Source: Micromonospora olivasterospora (GTDB taxonomy: Bacteria; Actinomycetota; Actinomycetes; Mycobacteriales; Micromonosporaceae). From it: a DNA stretch of 64,000 bases. The position numbers and the translations under genes were made by a program. The DNA lies in contig NZ_VLKE01000001.1 in the NCBI RefSeq assembly GCF_007830265.1, forward strand, positions 1,054,001-1,118,000, written 5' to 3'. A model generated the notes under the pieces. The model did no database searches. It was not told the origin of the DNA and worked only from the letters and a program-made list of their open reading frames with translations. Below are positions 36,859 through 46,092 of the stretch, one piece after another (positions within the stretch are counted from its first letter, which is position 1; each line of letters opens with the position of its first letter).

Positions 36859-37464
36859 GTGAAGATCTACGCCGATCGTTTCCCGACCGCCGTCCGCCAG
36901 TTCCTCACCGACCTGCTCGTCGTCGTCTGGGTGTACGCCGCCGTCCGGTTCGCGTTGTGGGTGCACGACCTGGTGCAGAAGCTCGCCGTACCCGGGCGGA
37001 AGCTGGAGGGAGCCGGCGGCGGCCTGGCCGACAACCTCGCCGAGGCGGGCGGCAAGGTCCGCCGCGTGCCGCTGGTCGGCGACGAGCTGACCGCGCCCTT
37101 CACCAAGGCCGCCGACGCCGCGCGGGCGGTGGCCGACGCGGGCCGGGACCAGCAGGAGCTGGTCGGCCAGCTCGCCCTGGCGCTCAGCGTCGCCGTGCTG
37201 GTCTTCCCGCTCGGCGTGGTGCTGCTCGGCTGGCTGCCGCTGCGGCTGCGCTGGATGCGCCGGGCCGCCTCCGCGAAGGCGCTGGCCGCCGCCCCGGCCG
37301 GGCGTGACCTGCTGGCCCTGCGGGCGCTGGCCGGCCAGCCGCTGGGCCGGCTGACCCGGATCGCCCCGGACGTGGCCGAGGCGTGGCGGCGCGGCGACGA
37401 CGCCACGGTGGACGCGCTCGCCGCGCTGGAGCTGCGCCGGCTGGGGCTCAGGACCGGCCGCTAG
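36859..37464 (+). CDS. Hypothetical two-helix membrane protein
   Basis: 201 residues from GTG 36859 (VKIYADRFPTAVRQFLTDLLVVVWVYAAVRF). The first membrane helix is at about residues 18-40. A central amphipathic Ala/Asp/Lys-rich segment (about residues 45-105) may form a coiled coil, and the second helix is LALALSVAVLVFPLGVVLLGWLP. The cytosolic C-terminus is basic. The family is conserved in actinobacteria, but its function is unknown. Confidence 0.75.
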   Translation: MKIYADRFPTAVRQFLTDLLVVVWVYAAVRFALWVHDLVQKLAVPGRKLEGAGGGLADNLAEAGGKVRRVPLVGDELTAPFTKAADAARAVADAGRDQQELVGQLALALSVAVLVFPLGVVLLGWLPLRLRWMRRAASAKALAAAPAGRDLLALRALAGQPLGRLTRIAPDVAEAWRRGDDATVDALAALELRRLGLRTGR

Positions 37465-37472
37465 GGTGGGGC

Positions 37473-37640
37473 GTGCTCTACTTCCTGATCGTCATCGCCG
37501 TGCTCCTGCTGGTGTACGCCGGCGTTCTGGTCAACTTCGTCCGCCGGGGCCGCAAGATCCCGCCGGCGGCGTACCTGGTGCTGGCGGTGCTCAACGGGCT
37601 GATCCTGGCCGCCGTGCTGGCCTGGGGGATCTCCCGCTGA
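37473..37640 (+). CDS. Small two-helix membrane protein
   Basis: 55 residues from GTG 37473: LYFLIVIAVLLLVYAGVLVNF, a basic loop RRGRKIPP, and AYLVLAVLNGLILAAVLAWG. It begins 8 bp after the preceding gene and is presumably co-transcribed. Function unknown. Confidence 0.6.
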   Translation: MLYFLIVIAVLLLVYAGVLVNFVRRGRKIPPAAYLVLAVLNGLILAAVLAWGISR

Positions 37641-37695
37641 GCGGAACTGCCGGCTGCGGGCGGGAATGGGTCCCCTGCCACAGGGGACCCTCCCT

Positions 37696-39897
37696 TCACT
37701 CCGGGCGGGGGATGCGGCGGCGGACGTCCTCGGCGGTGGACGGGCCCGGGGTCCAGCGGGCCACCCAGGGCCGGTCAGCCGGCGGGGTGACCACCCCGCC
37801 CTCCAGCGCGGCGTACCGGCCGTCGAGGATGCGCCTCGCCGCCGCCACGTCGACCTGGTCGGTGTTGTCCCACAGGGCGGTGAACAGGGCGTCGACCCGC
37901 AGCCGGGCCTGCCGGCAGAACAGGTCGGCCAGCTCGACGTTCTCGGGGCGGGAGTCCTGCTCCGCGTACGCCCGGACGCAGACGGCCGACATCGCGAACA
38001 GCTCCGCGCCGATGTCCACCACCCGGCCGAGGAACGCCTGCTTGCGCTCCATCTTTCCCTGCCAGCGGGACATCGCGTAGAACGTCGACCGGGCCAGCTT
38101 GCGGCAGGCCCGCTCGACGTGCCGCAGATGCCCGGCCAGCGGGCCGAACTCGCCGTACGCCGTCGGGGACTGGCCCCGGCCGACCGCGAGGGTGGGCAGC
38201 CACCGCGCGTAGAAGGCCCCCGCCCGCGCGCCGGCCCGCGCCTTGCGGCCGAGCCCGGCGTCGGGGTCGATGATGTCGCCCGCGACGGAGAGGTGGGCGT
38301 CCACCGCCTCGCGGGCGATGAGCAGGTGCATGATCTCCGTGGAGCCCTCGAAGATCCGGTTGATCCGCAGGTCCCGCAGCAGCTGCTCCACCGCGACGGG
38401 GCGCTCGCCCCGGGCGGCCAGCGAGTCGGCCGTCTCGTAGCCGCGCCCACCCCGGATCTGGATCAGCTCGTCGCCGATCTTCCACGCCATCTCGCTGGCG
38501 TAGAGCTTGACGAGCGCGGCCTCGATCCGGATGTCGTTGCGGTCGTCGTCGGCGAGCAGGCAGCAGAGGTCCAGCATGGTCTCCATGCCGTACGTCGTCG
38601 CGGCGATGAAGGCCAGCTTCTGGGCGACCGCCTCGTGCTCGCCGACCGGCCGGCCCCACTGGACCCGCTCGGCGGCCCACTCCCGGGCCACGTTCAGCGA
38701 CCACTTGCCCGCCCCGACGCACATCGCCGGCAGCGAGAGCCGGCCGGTGTTCAGGGTGGTCAGCGCGATCTTCAGCCCCTTGCCCTCGCCGCCGATGACG
38801 TTCTCCTTCGGCACGAAGACGTCGTGGAACCGGGTGAGGCTGTTCTCCAGCCCGCGCAGCCCGACGAAGGCGTTGCGCCGCTCCACGGTGATGCCCTCGG
38901 CGTCGCCGTCGACCACGAACGCGGTGATCCCGCCGCGCCGGCCCGCGCCGGCCGGCACCCGCGCCATCACCACCAGCAGCGTGGCGACGGTGCCGTTGGT
39001 GGCCCAGAGTTTCACCCCGTTGAGCCGGTACCCGGTGCCGTCCGCGGTCGGCTCGGCGGTGGTGGCCAGCCGCGCCGGGTCGGAGCCGACGTCCGGCTCG
39101 GTGAGCAGGAACGCCGACACCTCGCCGGCGGCGAGCCGGGGCAGGAAGCGGCGCTTCTGCTCGGCGGTGCCGAACATCTTCAGCGGCTGGGGGACGCCGA
39201 TCGACTGGTGCGCCGACAGCAGCGCGCTGATCGCGGGACTGACCGAGCCGGCCAGCATCAGGGCGCGGCAGTAGTGCAGGTTGCTCAGCCCGAGCCCGCC
39301 GTACGACCGGTCGATCTTCATGCCGAACGCGCCGAGCCGGGCCAGCCCGTGGAACACCTCGTCGGGGATGCTCGCGTCGCGCTCGATCGCCGCGCCGTCC
39401 ACCTCGGACTCCAGGTACGCCCGCAGCTCGGCCAGGAACTCCTCCGCCCGGGCGTCCTCGGCGGGGTCGCTGCGCGGCCACGGGTCGATCAGGTCGAGCC
39501 GGAACCGGCCGAGGAACAGCTCCTTGCCGAAGCTGGGTCGGTCCCAGGTGGACTCCCGGGCCGCCTCGGCGACCTGCCGCGCCTCCTTCTCGGACACCTG
39601 CCCGGCCTCGGCGGGCAGGGGGCCGGCGCCGTCGCCGGTCGGCGCGACCCGGCCGGTTGCGTCGATCCGCGCTCCGGTGGGGCCGGCCTCGTCGGTCGGC
39701 GCTTCCTTGAGATGGGCCTCGTTGACGGGAGCGACCCGGCCGGTGGGGCGGGCCTCGTCAACGGGAGCAACCCGGCCGGCGGGGCGGGCCTCGTCAACGG
39801 GAGCAACCCGGCCGGTGGGGCCGCTCGTCGCGTCGGGGCCGGTCGCGCCGTCGCCCGTCGGGTCGGGCGCGGGTCGACTGTTCTGCGTCGTGGTCAC
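37696..39897 (-). CDS. Acyl-CoA dehydrogenase with N-terminal repeat extension
   Basis: 733 residues. From about residue 105 it is a full FAD-dependent acyl-CoA dehydrogenase: FGMKIDRSYGGLGLSNLHY, FLLTEPDVGSDPA, TNGTVATLLVVMARV, IRGGRGYETADSL and the C-terminal FEGSTEIMHLLIA (catalytic base region). A further helical C-terminal domain (about 150 residues) is typical of the long FadE-like group. The first 100 residues are low-complexity, with three RVAP(V/T)(D/N)EA-type 12-residue repeats. Substrate chain length is not deducible. No fatty-acid operon surrounds it. Confidence 0.88.
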   Translation of the reverse strand: MTTTQNSRPAPDPTGDGATGPDATSGPTGRVAPVDEARPAGRVAPVDEARPTGRVAPVNEAHLKEAPTDEAGPTGARIDATGRVAPTGDGAGPLPAEAGQVSEKEARQVAEAARESTWDRPSFGKELFLGRFRLDLIDPWPRSDPAEDARAEEFLAELRAYLESEVDGAAIERDASIPDEVFHGLARLGAFGMKIDRSYGGLGLSNLHYCRALMLAGSVSPAISALLSAHQSIGVPQPLKMFGTAEQKRRFLPRLAAGEVSAFLLTEPDVGSDPARLATTAEPTADGTGYRLNGVKLWATNGTVATLLVVMARVPAGAGRRGGITAFVVDGDAEGITVERRNAFVGLRGLENSLTRFHDVFVPKENVIGGEGKGLKIALTTLNTGRLSLPAMCVGAGKWSLNVAREWAAERVQWGRPVGEHEAVAQKLAFIAATTYGMETMLDLCCLLADDDRNDIRIEAALVKLYASEMAWKIGDELIQIRGGRGYETADSLAARGERPVAVEQLLRDLRINRIFEGSTEIMHLLIAREAVDAHLSVAGDIIDPDAGLGRKARAGARAGAFYARWLPTLAVGRGQSPTAYGEFGPLAGHLRHVERACRKLARSTFYAMSRWQGKMERKQAFLGRVVDIGAELFAMSAVCVRAYAEQDSRPENVELADLFCRQARLRVDALFTALWDNTDQVDVAAARRILDGRYAALEGGVVTPPADRPWVARWTPGPSTAEDVRRRIPRPE
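39710..39830. repeat. 36-bp in-frame repeat in the acyl-CoA dehydrogenase 5' end
   Basis: About three 36-bp units on the minus strand encode GRVAPVDEARP(A/T). The two outer copies are nearly identical; the inner one has diverged. Confidence 0.85.
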
Positions 39898-40048
39898 GGC
39901 TGCTGCCCCCTCGAACCTCGGTCCGGATGACGTCGACGTGCTCGACAGGAGCCACGCTACTCCCGGGTGTTACCCAGGGGTAGGGCTTCGGCAACCTCGG
40001 ATTTTCAGGGCGTATGCGCTGGTCCCAGCCAGGCCCGACCCGGCCCGG

Positions 40049-40310
40049 CAGATCGGTGCGGCGCACGGCCCGGCCGGGCAGATCGGTCGGGGCACGGCCC
40101 GGCCGGGCAGATCGGTCGGGCACGGCCCGGCCGGGCAGATCGGTCGGGGCACGGCCCGGCCGGGCAGATCGGTCGGGGCACGGCCCGGCCGGGCAGATCG
40201 GTCGGGGCACGGCGGCAGATCGGTCGGGCACGGCCCGACGGGGCAGATCGGTGCTGGCGCGGCCCGGCCCGACAGATCGGTGCGGGGCAAGGCCCGACCC
40301 GGCAGATCGG
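40049..40310. repeat. Intergenic 28-30-bp minisatellite, ten copies
   Basis: The core cagatcggt occurs ten times at spacings of 22-30 bp, with ggggcacggcccggccggg between. It fills most of the 475-bp gap between the acyl-CoA dehydrogenase start (39897) and the DUF6328 stop (40373). There are no unique spacers, so it is not a CRISPR array. Confidence 0.92.
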
Positions 40311-40372
40311 TGCGGGCCCGGCCCGGGCAGCGCGGCGCCGGCCGGCGATCGGTCGCACGGGCCCCCGGCGGG

Positions 40373-40876
40373 TCAGTCCCCCGGGAGCGCCTGCGGGTCG
40401 TCGTCCTCGTCGTCGATGTCGTCGTCGCCCCAGTTGCGCCGGGCGAACGGCAGCACCGCCCAGAGGACCAGGAACCACACCCCGGTGAGCGCGGTCAGCA
40501 TGACGGCGATCGGCCGGTTGAGGACGAAGTCGGTGATCAGCAGGACCGCGCTGACCATCGAGATCAGCATGAACGCCAGGCCGCCGCTGGCCATCGCGTG
40601 GGCGAAGCGGACCAGCTCCGGCTTGCGCCCCTGACGGAACAGGGCCCGGTGGAAGGCGACCGGGGAGATGATCATTGCGGTGGCGGCGGCGGCCGACAGC
40701 AGCGAGACGACGTAGACGTCCTTCTGGAACGCGGTGGCCCGGGTGAACCCGTTGCTGAACGGCAGGGTCAGCAGGAACGCGAAGAGGATCTGCACGCCGG
40801 TCTGGGCGACCCGCAGTTCCTGGAGCAGATCGGCGAAGTTGCGCTGCCAGCGCTGCTTCTCGGTCTCCCTCGACAC
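40373..40876 (-). CDS. DUF6328-like membrane protein
   Basis: 167 residues. The N-terminal cytosolic helix is RWQRNFADLLQELRVAQTGVQILFAFLLTLPF; four membrane helices and an acidic tail (DDDIDDEDDDPQ) follow. GTG 40876 follows GGAGGTAGCAC. Function of the family is unknown. Confidence 0.8.
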   Translation of the reverse strand: MSRETEKQRWQRNFADLLQELRVAQTGVQILFAFLLTLPFSNGFTRATAFQKDVYVVSLLSAAAATAMIISPVAFHRALFRQGRKPELVRFAHAMASGGLAFMLISMVSAVLLITDFVLNRPIAVMLTALTGVWFLVLWAVLPFARRNWGDDDIDDEDDDPQALPGD

Positions 40877-40988
40877 GTGCTACCTCCGCGAGGACGTCTG
40901 GCCGGCGGGGGCAACCCAGCCGGCAGCATCGCCATTGCCCGGCGGGACGCACGACGAAACCGCCTCGGGGTGCCGGGACCGCCCCGCG

Positions 40989-41061
40989 CCTCCATGTCGC
41001 CGACATCGCGGCATCCGTGTCGCTCGGATACCCCCATGTCTCCGACATGGAGCCGATCACT
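40989..41061 (-). repeat. Dispersed three-hairpin element, copy B
   Basis: Minus strand: TGATCGGCTCC, palindrome CATGTCGGAGACATG, central hairpin ATCCG...CGGAT, then palindrome ATGTCGGCGACAT. It begins immediately at the stop codon of the SIS gene, on the same strand. Confidence 0.8.
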
Positions 41062-41809
41062 CAGGAGCCGCGGCGGATGCGGCCGGCGTACCGGGCCTCC
41101 AGCTCGTTGTTGTGCTCGTCCCCGCCGGCGATGTTGGCCGACAGGTACACCGGGGGCCGCTCCCCCGCCGCGAGCAGTCGGGCCACCACCTCGACGGTGA
41201 TCTGCTGGGCGAGCAGGGCGGCGGTGATGGACGAGATCGCGCCGACCGCGCCGCCGCCGGGCAGGGGCAGGGTCGCGTCGCCGTACGGGGCGCCGTTGTC
41301 CAGCACCACGTCGGCGAAGTCGGCCAGCTTCCGCCCGGACGGGTGCCGGGACGTCATCCGCGCCGAGTGCTGCGCGGAGGTGATCGCGACCAGCCCGTGG
41401 CCGCGCTCCTTCACCAGCCCGGCGAACTCGACGATAGCGCCGTTGACCCCGGAGTTGGAGGCGACCACGAAGACGTCCGACGGGCGGACCGGGGCCAGCT
41501 CGTACAGCCGGTGGGCCACCGAGGGGTCCCGCTCCAGCAGCGGCCGAGGACGTCGGCCGGCGCCCCGCCCAGCAGCACCAGGTCGCGCAGCGCGATCCGG
41601 TTGGTCGGCACGAGCCCGCCGGCCCGGCCGGCGATCTCCATCGCCAGCGCCTCGGAGTGGCCGGTGCCGAACGCGTGGACCACGCCGTCGGCCCGCAGCG
41701 CGTCGGCGATGAGGTCGGCCGCGCGGTGCACCGCCTCCCGCTGGTTGGCGGACACCCGCCCGATCGTCTCCGTCACCACCGCGAGGTAGTCGTCCGCGTT
41801 CACCGTCAT
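41061..41809 (-). CDS. SIS-domain phosphosugar-binding protein (one frameshift)
   Basis: 249 residues after correction. The sugar isomerase (SIS) fold has GVVHAFGTGHSEALAMEIAGRAGGLVPTN, then DPSVAHRLYELAPVRPSDVFVVASNSGVNGAIVEFA. It resembles the family acting on GlcNAc- or MurNAc-phosphates. The frame changes near 41544 (CC run, apparently CCC shortened): the first frame ends in PADVLGR and the second continues LLERDPSVAH. ATG 41809 is just upstream of the hydrolase gene's 3' end. Confidence 0.78.
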
Positions 41810-41872
41810 GCGTCCCTCCGTCTGTCCGCCGCGGCCGGTCGGCCCGCCGCGAGGTCGCCGCCGCGCTGTCGC

Positions 41873-42702
41873 TCACCGGGTCTCTCCCACCCTGGCGAGG
41901 ATCGCCTCGGCCAGCGGGCCGGGAGCGACGTCGGGGATCCAGTGCGACACCCCGGGCAGCTCGACGAGGCGGTAGTCCCCGGTGACGTGGGCGGCGCACG
42001 CCTCGGCCGCGGCCCGGCCGATCGCGACGTCCCGGTCGCTCCAGACGTACGTCGTCGGCACCGGCACCGGCGCGACCGCCACGAGGTCGGCCGGGACATC
42101 GCCCGGTACCAGTTGAGGGCGGCGGTCAGCGCGCCCGGCTCGCGCATCGGCTCGGCGTACCGGGCGACCCGGTCGGCCCCGCCGACCCCGCCGAGCATCC
42201 GGCGCAGGGCGGCGGCGTCGAGCGCCAGCAGCGCCTTCTCCGCCGTGCCGGGCCTGCGGAACAGCGCGATGTACGACGAACGGGCCTTCTGCTCCGCGCT
42301 TGTCGCCAGCGCGTGGGCCATCGCGGCCGGGTGCGGCACCGACACGGCGGTCAGGGTGCGCACCCGGTCGGGGTGGCCGGCCGCGAGAGCCCAGGCCACG
42401 ATCGCGCCCCAGTCGTGCCCGACGACGTGCGCCGCGTCCGCGCCCAGTGCGTCGAGCAGGGCCACGGCGTCGGCGACGAGCTCCGGGACGCGGTACGCCG
42501 CCACGTCCACCGGGCGGGCGCCGGGCGAGTAGCCCCGCTGGTCCGGCGCGTACGTGCGCAGCCCGGCCGCGTGCAGCGCGGGGACCACCTCGTCCCACTC
42601 GCCGCCGTGCTGCGGAAACCCGTGCAGCAGCAGCACCGCCTCGCCGTCGGCGGGCCCGCCCGCGCGTACCTCGAACGTCAGCCCCCGCGCGTCGACCCGC
42701 AT
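41873..42702 (-). CDS. Alpha/beta hydrolase, epoxide hydrolase-like (one frameshift)
   Basis: 276 residues after correction, from MRVDARGLTFEVRAGG. It has oxyanion motif HGFPQHGGEW, nucleophile elbow VGHDWGAIVAW (Asp nucleophile, as in soluble epoxide hydrolases and dehalogenases), VPTTYVWSDRD and catalytic His in LPGVSHWIPD. The GGG run at 42093-42095 is one base short: the frame must shift after NWYRAMS to PADLVAVAPVPVP. Confidence 0.78.
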
Positions 42703-42725
42703 GATCGCCAGCCTACCGAGGACGC

Positions 42726-43720
42726 TCACTCGTAGGGGTTCCGCGGCGCGGGCACCCGCCGCCAGGACTCCACGGCCAGGTACGGGATCTCCGCGTCGTC
42801 GACCGGATCCCGCCCGACCCGGTCGGTGTAGCGGCCGGTCACCTCGACCCAGGTGTCGTCCGCCAGGCCGTACGGCACGTCGCCGGTGAGCCCGAGCTTT
42901 ACGGGCCGGCCGTCCGCGGCGCAGCAGGAGAGCACCATCCGGGCCAGGATCGGCTGCCCGTCGGGACCCGGGGCGATGAAGCCGGTGAGCCGGACCCGTC
43001 GATCGCCGATCGAGACGCCCTTCTCGAACAGGGCCCGGGAAGCGTAGTCGAGCACGGTGACCGGGGCCGGGTCGCCGGGCGGCAGGGGCGGGTAGTCCGA
43101 CTGCTGCGCGCCGGCGAGGGCGCTGCCCGCCTGGCCCACGGAATACGAGCCCAGGGCCGGCGGGGCGACCAGTAGCAGGCCGAGCACCGGCAGCAGGAGC
43201 AACCAGCCGACCCGTGGCCCGTGGTGCCCGTGGTGCCCGTGCCCGTCGTCGGCGTGCTCGCCCGCCGGGTCGACCTGCTCCGCGGGCGGCCGGTGCTGCC
43301 CGACCCGGGGGCGGCCGCGGGCGCGGCGGCGCGCTCCGTCGGCGCTGGTGGCGCTGGTGGCGCTGGTGGCGCTGGTGGCGCTGGTGGCGCTGGTGGCGCT
43401 GGTGGCGCTGGTGGCGCTGGTGGCGCTGGTGGCGCTGGTGGCGCTGGTGGCGCTGGTGGCGCGGCGCCCGCGTGCCCGGTCAGGCGCCGCTCACCCGCGC
43501 CCGGGCCGCCGCGCGTGCGCTGCTGCCCCGCAGGAGCGAATGCGGGGCGCAGTTCGTACCAGAGGGTCATGACCGCGGCGGCCACCAGCACCAGCCCGGC
43601 CGCGATCAGGAACGGGCGCAGCCCTTCCTTGACGTAGCGCAGGTAGAGGTCGGTGACGCTCGCCCGGACGACCGCCCCGCCGAGCAGCAGCAGGACGACC
43701 GCCTGCGCCTGCCGGTTCAC
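42726..43720 (-). CDS. TIGR03943-family (YcgQ-like, DUF1980) membrane protein (one frameshift)
   Basis: 331 residues after correction. GTG 43720 overlaps the stop of the permease gene (GTGA). Two N-terminal helices (AVVLLLLGGAVVRASVT, FLIAAGLVLVAAAVMTLWY) precede an (APP)13 linker, a His-rich segment (HADDGHGHHGHHG) and a third helix. The C-terminal domain has VRLTGFIAPGPDG and VLSCCAADGRPV with the paired Cys. YcgQ/YcgR-type pairs are zinc-linked in Bacillus (Zur regulon), and the His cluster fits metal handling. The frame changes at the GGGGG run 43307-43311. Confidence 0.78.
43341..43461. repeat. 9-bp in-frame microsatellite, about 13 copies
   Basis: (gcgctggtg)n encodes (APP)n on the minus strand in the TIGR03943-family gene. 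Confidence 0.95.
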
Positions 43721-44866
43721 AGCAGCACCGCCCCGACCCCGGCGGCCACCGTGACGGCGACCGCGAACGTCGCCGGGGCGAACCGGACCGCGAAGCGCCG
43801 GCCGAAGACGCCGGCCTGCATCGAGATCAGCTTCAGGTCGACCATCGGCCCGACCACCAGGAAGACGAGGCGGGAGGTGAGGGAGAACTGCGACAGCGAC
43901 GCGGCGACGAAGGCGTCCGCCTCGGAGCAGATGGACAGCAGCACGGCCAGCCCAGCCAGGGCGAGCACGGACAGCACCGGCTCGTCGGCGAGAGCCCGCA
44001 GCCACCGCTCCGGGACCAGCACGTTGATGCTGGCGGCGGCCAGCGCTCCGACGACGAGGAAGCCGCCGGCGTGGACCACGTCGTGCCGGACCGCCGTCCA
44101 GAACGCCACGCCCCGCGGCGCGCCGTCCAGCTCGGGCCGGCGCGGCAACCTGATCCAGTCGGCGCGCCCGAGCCGCAGCCAGAGCCAGCCCATCACGACG
44201 GCGACGACCAGGCTGGCGGCGGCCCGCGCGAGGACCATCTCGGGCCGGCCGGGGAAGGCGACCGCGGTGGCCACGAGCACGATCGGGTTGACCGCTGGGC
44301 GGCGAGCAGGAACGCCAGCGCCGCCGCGGGCGTGACGCCGCGCCGGATCAGCGAGCCGGCGATCGGCACGGAGCCGCACTCGCAGCCCGGCAGGACCACC
44401 CCGGCGGCGCTCGCCACGGGCACGGCGAGGGCCGGGTGCCGGGGCAGCGCCCGGGCCCAGAACGAACGCGGCACGAACACCGCGATCACCGCCGAGAGCA
44501 GCACCCCGAACACCAGGAACGGCACGGCCTGGACCAGCACCGAGACGAAGACCGTGGTCCACGTCTGCAACCGGGGCGCCGACAGCGCGCGGGCCAGCGG
44601 CTCGCGGACGACCACCAGCAGGATCAGCACGCCGGCCAGCACCTCGACCGAGCCGACCCGCGGCGCCCGTCGCTGCCCGCGCCCGGCCGGCTCCCCCGCC
44701 GGTACGTCCAGCCCGGCCACGCCGACGGACCCCGCCCCGCCGACAGACCCGGCCACGCCCACGGACCCCGCCCGCCGACGGACCCGGCCCCGCCGACAGA
44801 CCCGGCCCCCGGGGCCCACCCGTCGCGCTCGACGGGCGGCCCGGCGCTGCCGGTCGATGACGTCAC
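43717..44866 (-). CDS. Permease, DUF318/YraQ (YcgR-like) family (two frameshifts)
   Basis: 383 residues after correction, from GTG 44866, which follows GAGGAGG. The N-terminus is a GSVG(G/V)AG repeat tail. The membrane domain shows LVQAVPFLVFGVLLSAVIAVFVP, GVVLPGCECGSVPIAGSLIRRG and, in the second half, SICSEADAFVAASLSQF and GPMVDLKLISMQAG, all hallmarks of this family. One base each is missing at CCC 44771-44773 and GGG 44297-44299. It forms a coupled pair with the TIGR03943-family gene; the transported substrate is unproven. Confidence 0.78.
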
Positions 44867-44883
44867 GGGCTCGCCTCCTCGGC

Positions 44884-45030
44884 GGTGTGCGGTGTGCGGT
44901 GTGCGGTGTGCGGTGTGCGGTCTGCGGTCTGCGGTCTGCGGTCTGCGGTCTGCGGTCTGCGGTCTGCGGTCTGCGGTCTGCGGTCTGCGGTCTGCGGTCT
45001 GCGGTCTGCGGTCTGCGGTCTGCGGTCTGC
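44884..45030. repeat. 7-bp microsatellite, 21 perfect units
   Basis: Exactly 147 bp: five GGTGTGC units followed by sixteen GGTCTGC units. It starts 18 bp upstream of the permease GTG start, between the candidate operator/promoter zone and the coding region. Confidence 0.97.
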
Positions 45031-45087
45031 GGCGCGACACTATCGTTCCCCGCGGACCGCGTCGATGGACTCCGGTCAGATGGCGGT

Positions 45088-45107
45088 AACGACCGCGCCG
45101 TGTCGTT
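45088..45107. promoter_or_regulatory. Candidate operator AACGAC-N8-GTCGTT
   Basis: Perfect 6-bp arms in the gap between the divergent permease pair and the thiamine genes, about 25 bp upstream of the candidate ykoE -35. It could serve either side. No regulator assigned. Confidence 0.4.
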
Positions 45108-45130
45108 TCACCCACCCCGCGCACACCGCT

Positions 45131-45160
45131 TTGCCCGGCGATCTTCCCAGGTGTTAGCGT
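45131..45160 (+). promoter_or_regulatory. Candidate promoter of the ykoEDC operon
   Basis: TTGCCC (45131-45136) and TAGCGT (45155-45160), 18 bp apart, place the start site near 45167, shortly before the TPP riboswitch. Confidence 0.45.
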
Positions 45161-45179
45161 CGGCGGGACAACTTCATTC

Positions 45180-45263
<84 letters not shown>

Positions 45264-45356
45264 GTTCGGTCATTCTCCAGCCGCGCCGCCGTCCGGTCCC
45301 ACCGGGCGCGGCGTGCGTCTTCTCCTGGTTCGTTCCACTGAACTGGGAGCCATCAC

Positions 45357-45947
45357 ATGAACCACACGGACAGCCACCGCTGGCGCACCATCGACATCCT
45401 GGTCGCCTCGGTGATCGCGGTCGCCTTCGGCGTCATCTTCTGGGCCTGGGGCATGGTCTGGAGCGCCACCGAGGGGGCCTTCGCGTTCTTCCCGCCCGCG
45501 CAGACCCTGCTGTACGGCGTCTGGCTGATGCCGGCCGTGCTCGGCGGCCTGGTCATCCGCAAGCCCGGCGCCGCGCTGTACTGCGAGACGGTCGCGGCGG
45601 TCCTCTCCGCCCTGCTCGGCAGCCAGTGGGCCGGCACGGTGATCCCGCAGGGCATGATCCAGGGCGCGGGCGCCGAGCTGGCCTTCGCGGCGTTCCGCTA
45701 CCGCTCGTTCCGGCTGCCGACCGCGCTGCTCGCCGGGGCGCTCACCGGGCTCGGCGCCGCCCTGTTCGACTTCTTCGCCTGGAACGCCAAGTACGACCTG
45801 ACGAGCTACCGGATCCCGTACGCGCTGCTCACCGTCGTCAGCGCCGCGGTCATCACCGGCGTCGGCGGCTGGGCCCTGACCCGCGCCCTGGCGACCACCG
45901 GCGCCCTGGACCGCTTCCCCGCGGCCCGCGACCGCGCCCCCGTCTGA
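45357..45947 (+). CDS. ykoE: ECF transporter S component, thiamine precursor (HMP)
   Basis: 196-residue substrate-binding membrane subunit of the YkoE family. It has about five helices, with TIDILVASVIAVAFGVIFWAWG, PQGMIQGAGAELAFAAFRYRSF and GLGAALFDFFAWNAKY. The TPP riboswitch upstream and the YkoD/YkoC genes downstream support uptake of thiamine or its hydroxymethylpyrimidine precursor. Confidence 0.93.
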   Translation: MNHTDSHRWRTIDILVASVIAVAFGVIFWAWGMVWSATEGAFAFFPPAQTLLYGVWLMPAVLGGLVIRKPGAALYCETVAAVLSALLGSQWAGTVIPQGMIQGAGAELAFAAFRYRSFRLPTALLAGALTGLGAALFDFFAWNAKYDLTSYRIPYALLTVVSAAVITGVGGWALTRALATTGALDRFPAARDRAPV

Positions 45948-45959
45948 CCGCCGACTCGT

Positions 45960-46019
45960 GTCGATCAAGAGGTTTGCGTCAGCGGAGCCTGTTCTCCTGA
46001 CGCAAACCTCTTGATCGAC
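45960..46019. repeat. GATCAAGA/TTTGCGTC hairpin, copy 2 (perfect 22-bp stem)
   Basis: Arms 45960-45981 and 45998-46019 are exact reverse complements (22 bp) with a 16-nt loop that itself holds GGAG...CTCC. It lies 13 bp after the ykoE stop, within the operon, and shares its stem core with the hairpin at 14279-14341. Confidence 0.92.
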
Positions 46020-46092
46020 GAGCCGGGGGCGGCAGGGCGGGGCGGCGAGCCGGGGCGACGAGCCGGGGCGGCAGGGCGGGGCGGAGGGAGGG

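Noticed and set aside
40049..40310. Possible CRISPR array (regular 28-30-bp repeats)
   Set aside because: Repeats abut with no unique spacers, unit length drifts, and no cas gene is nearby.
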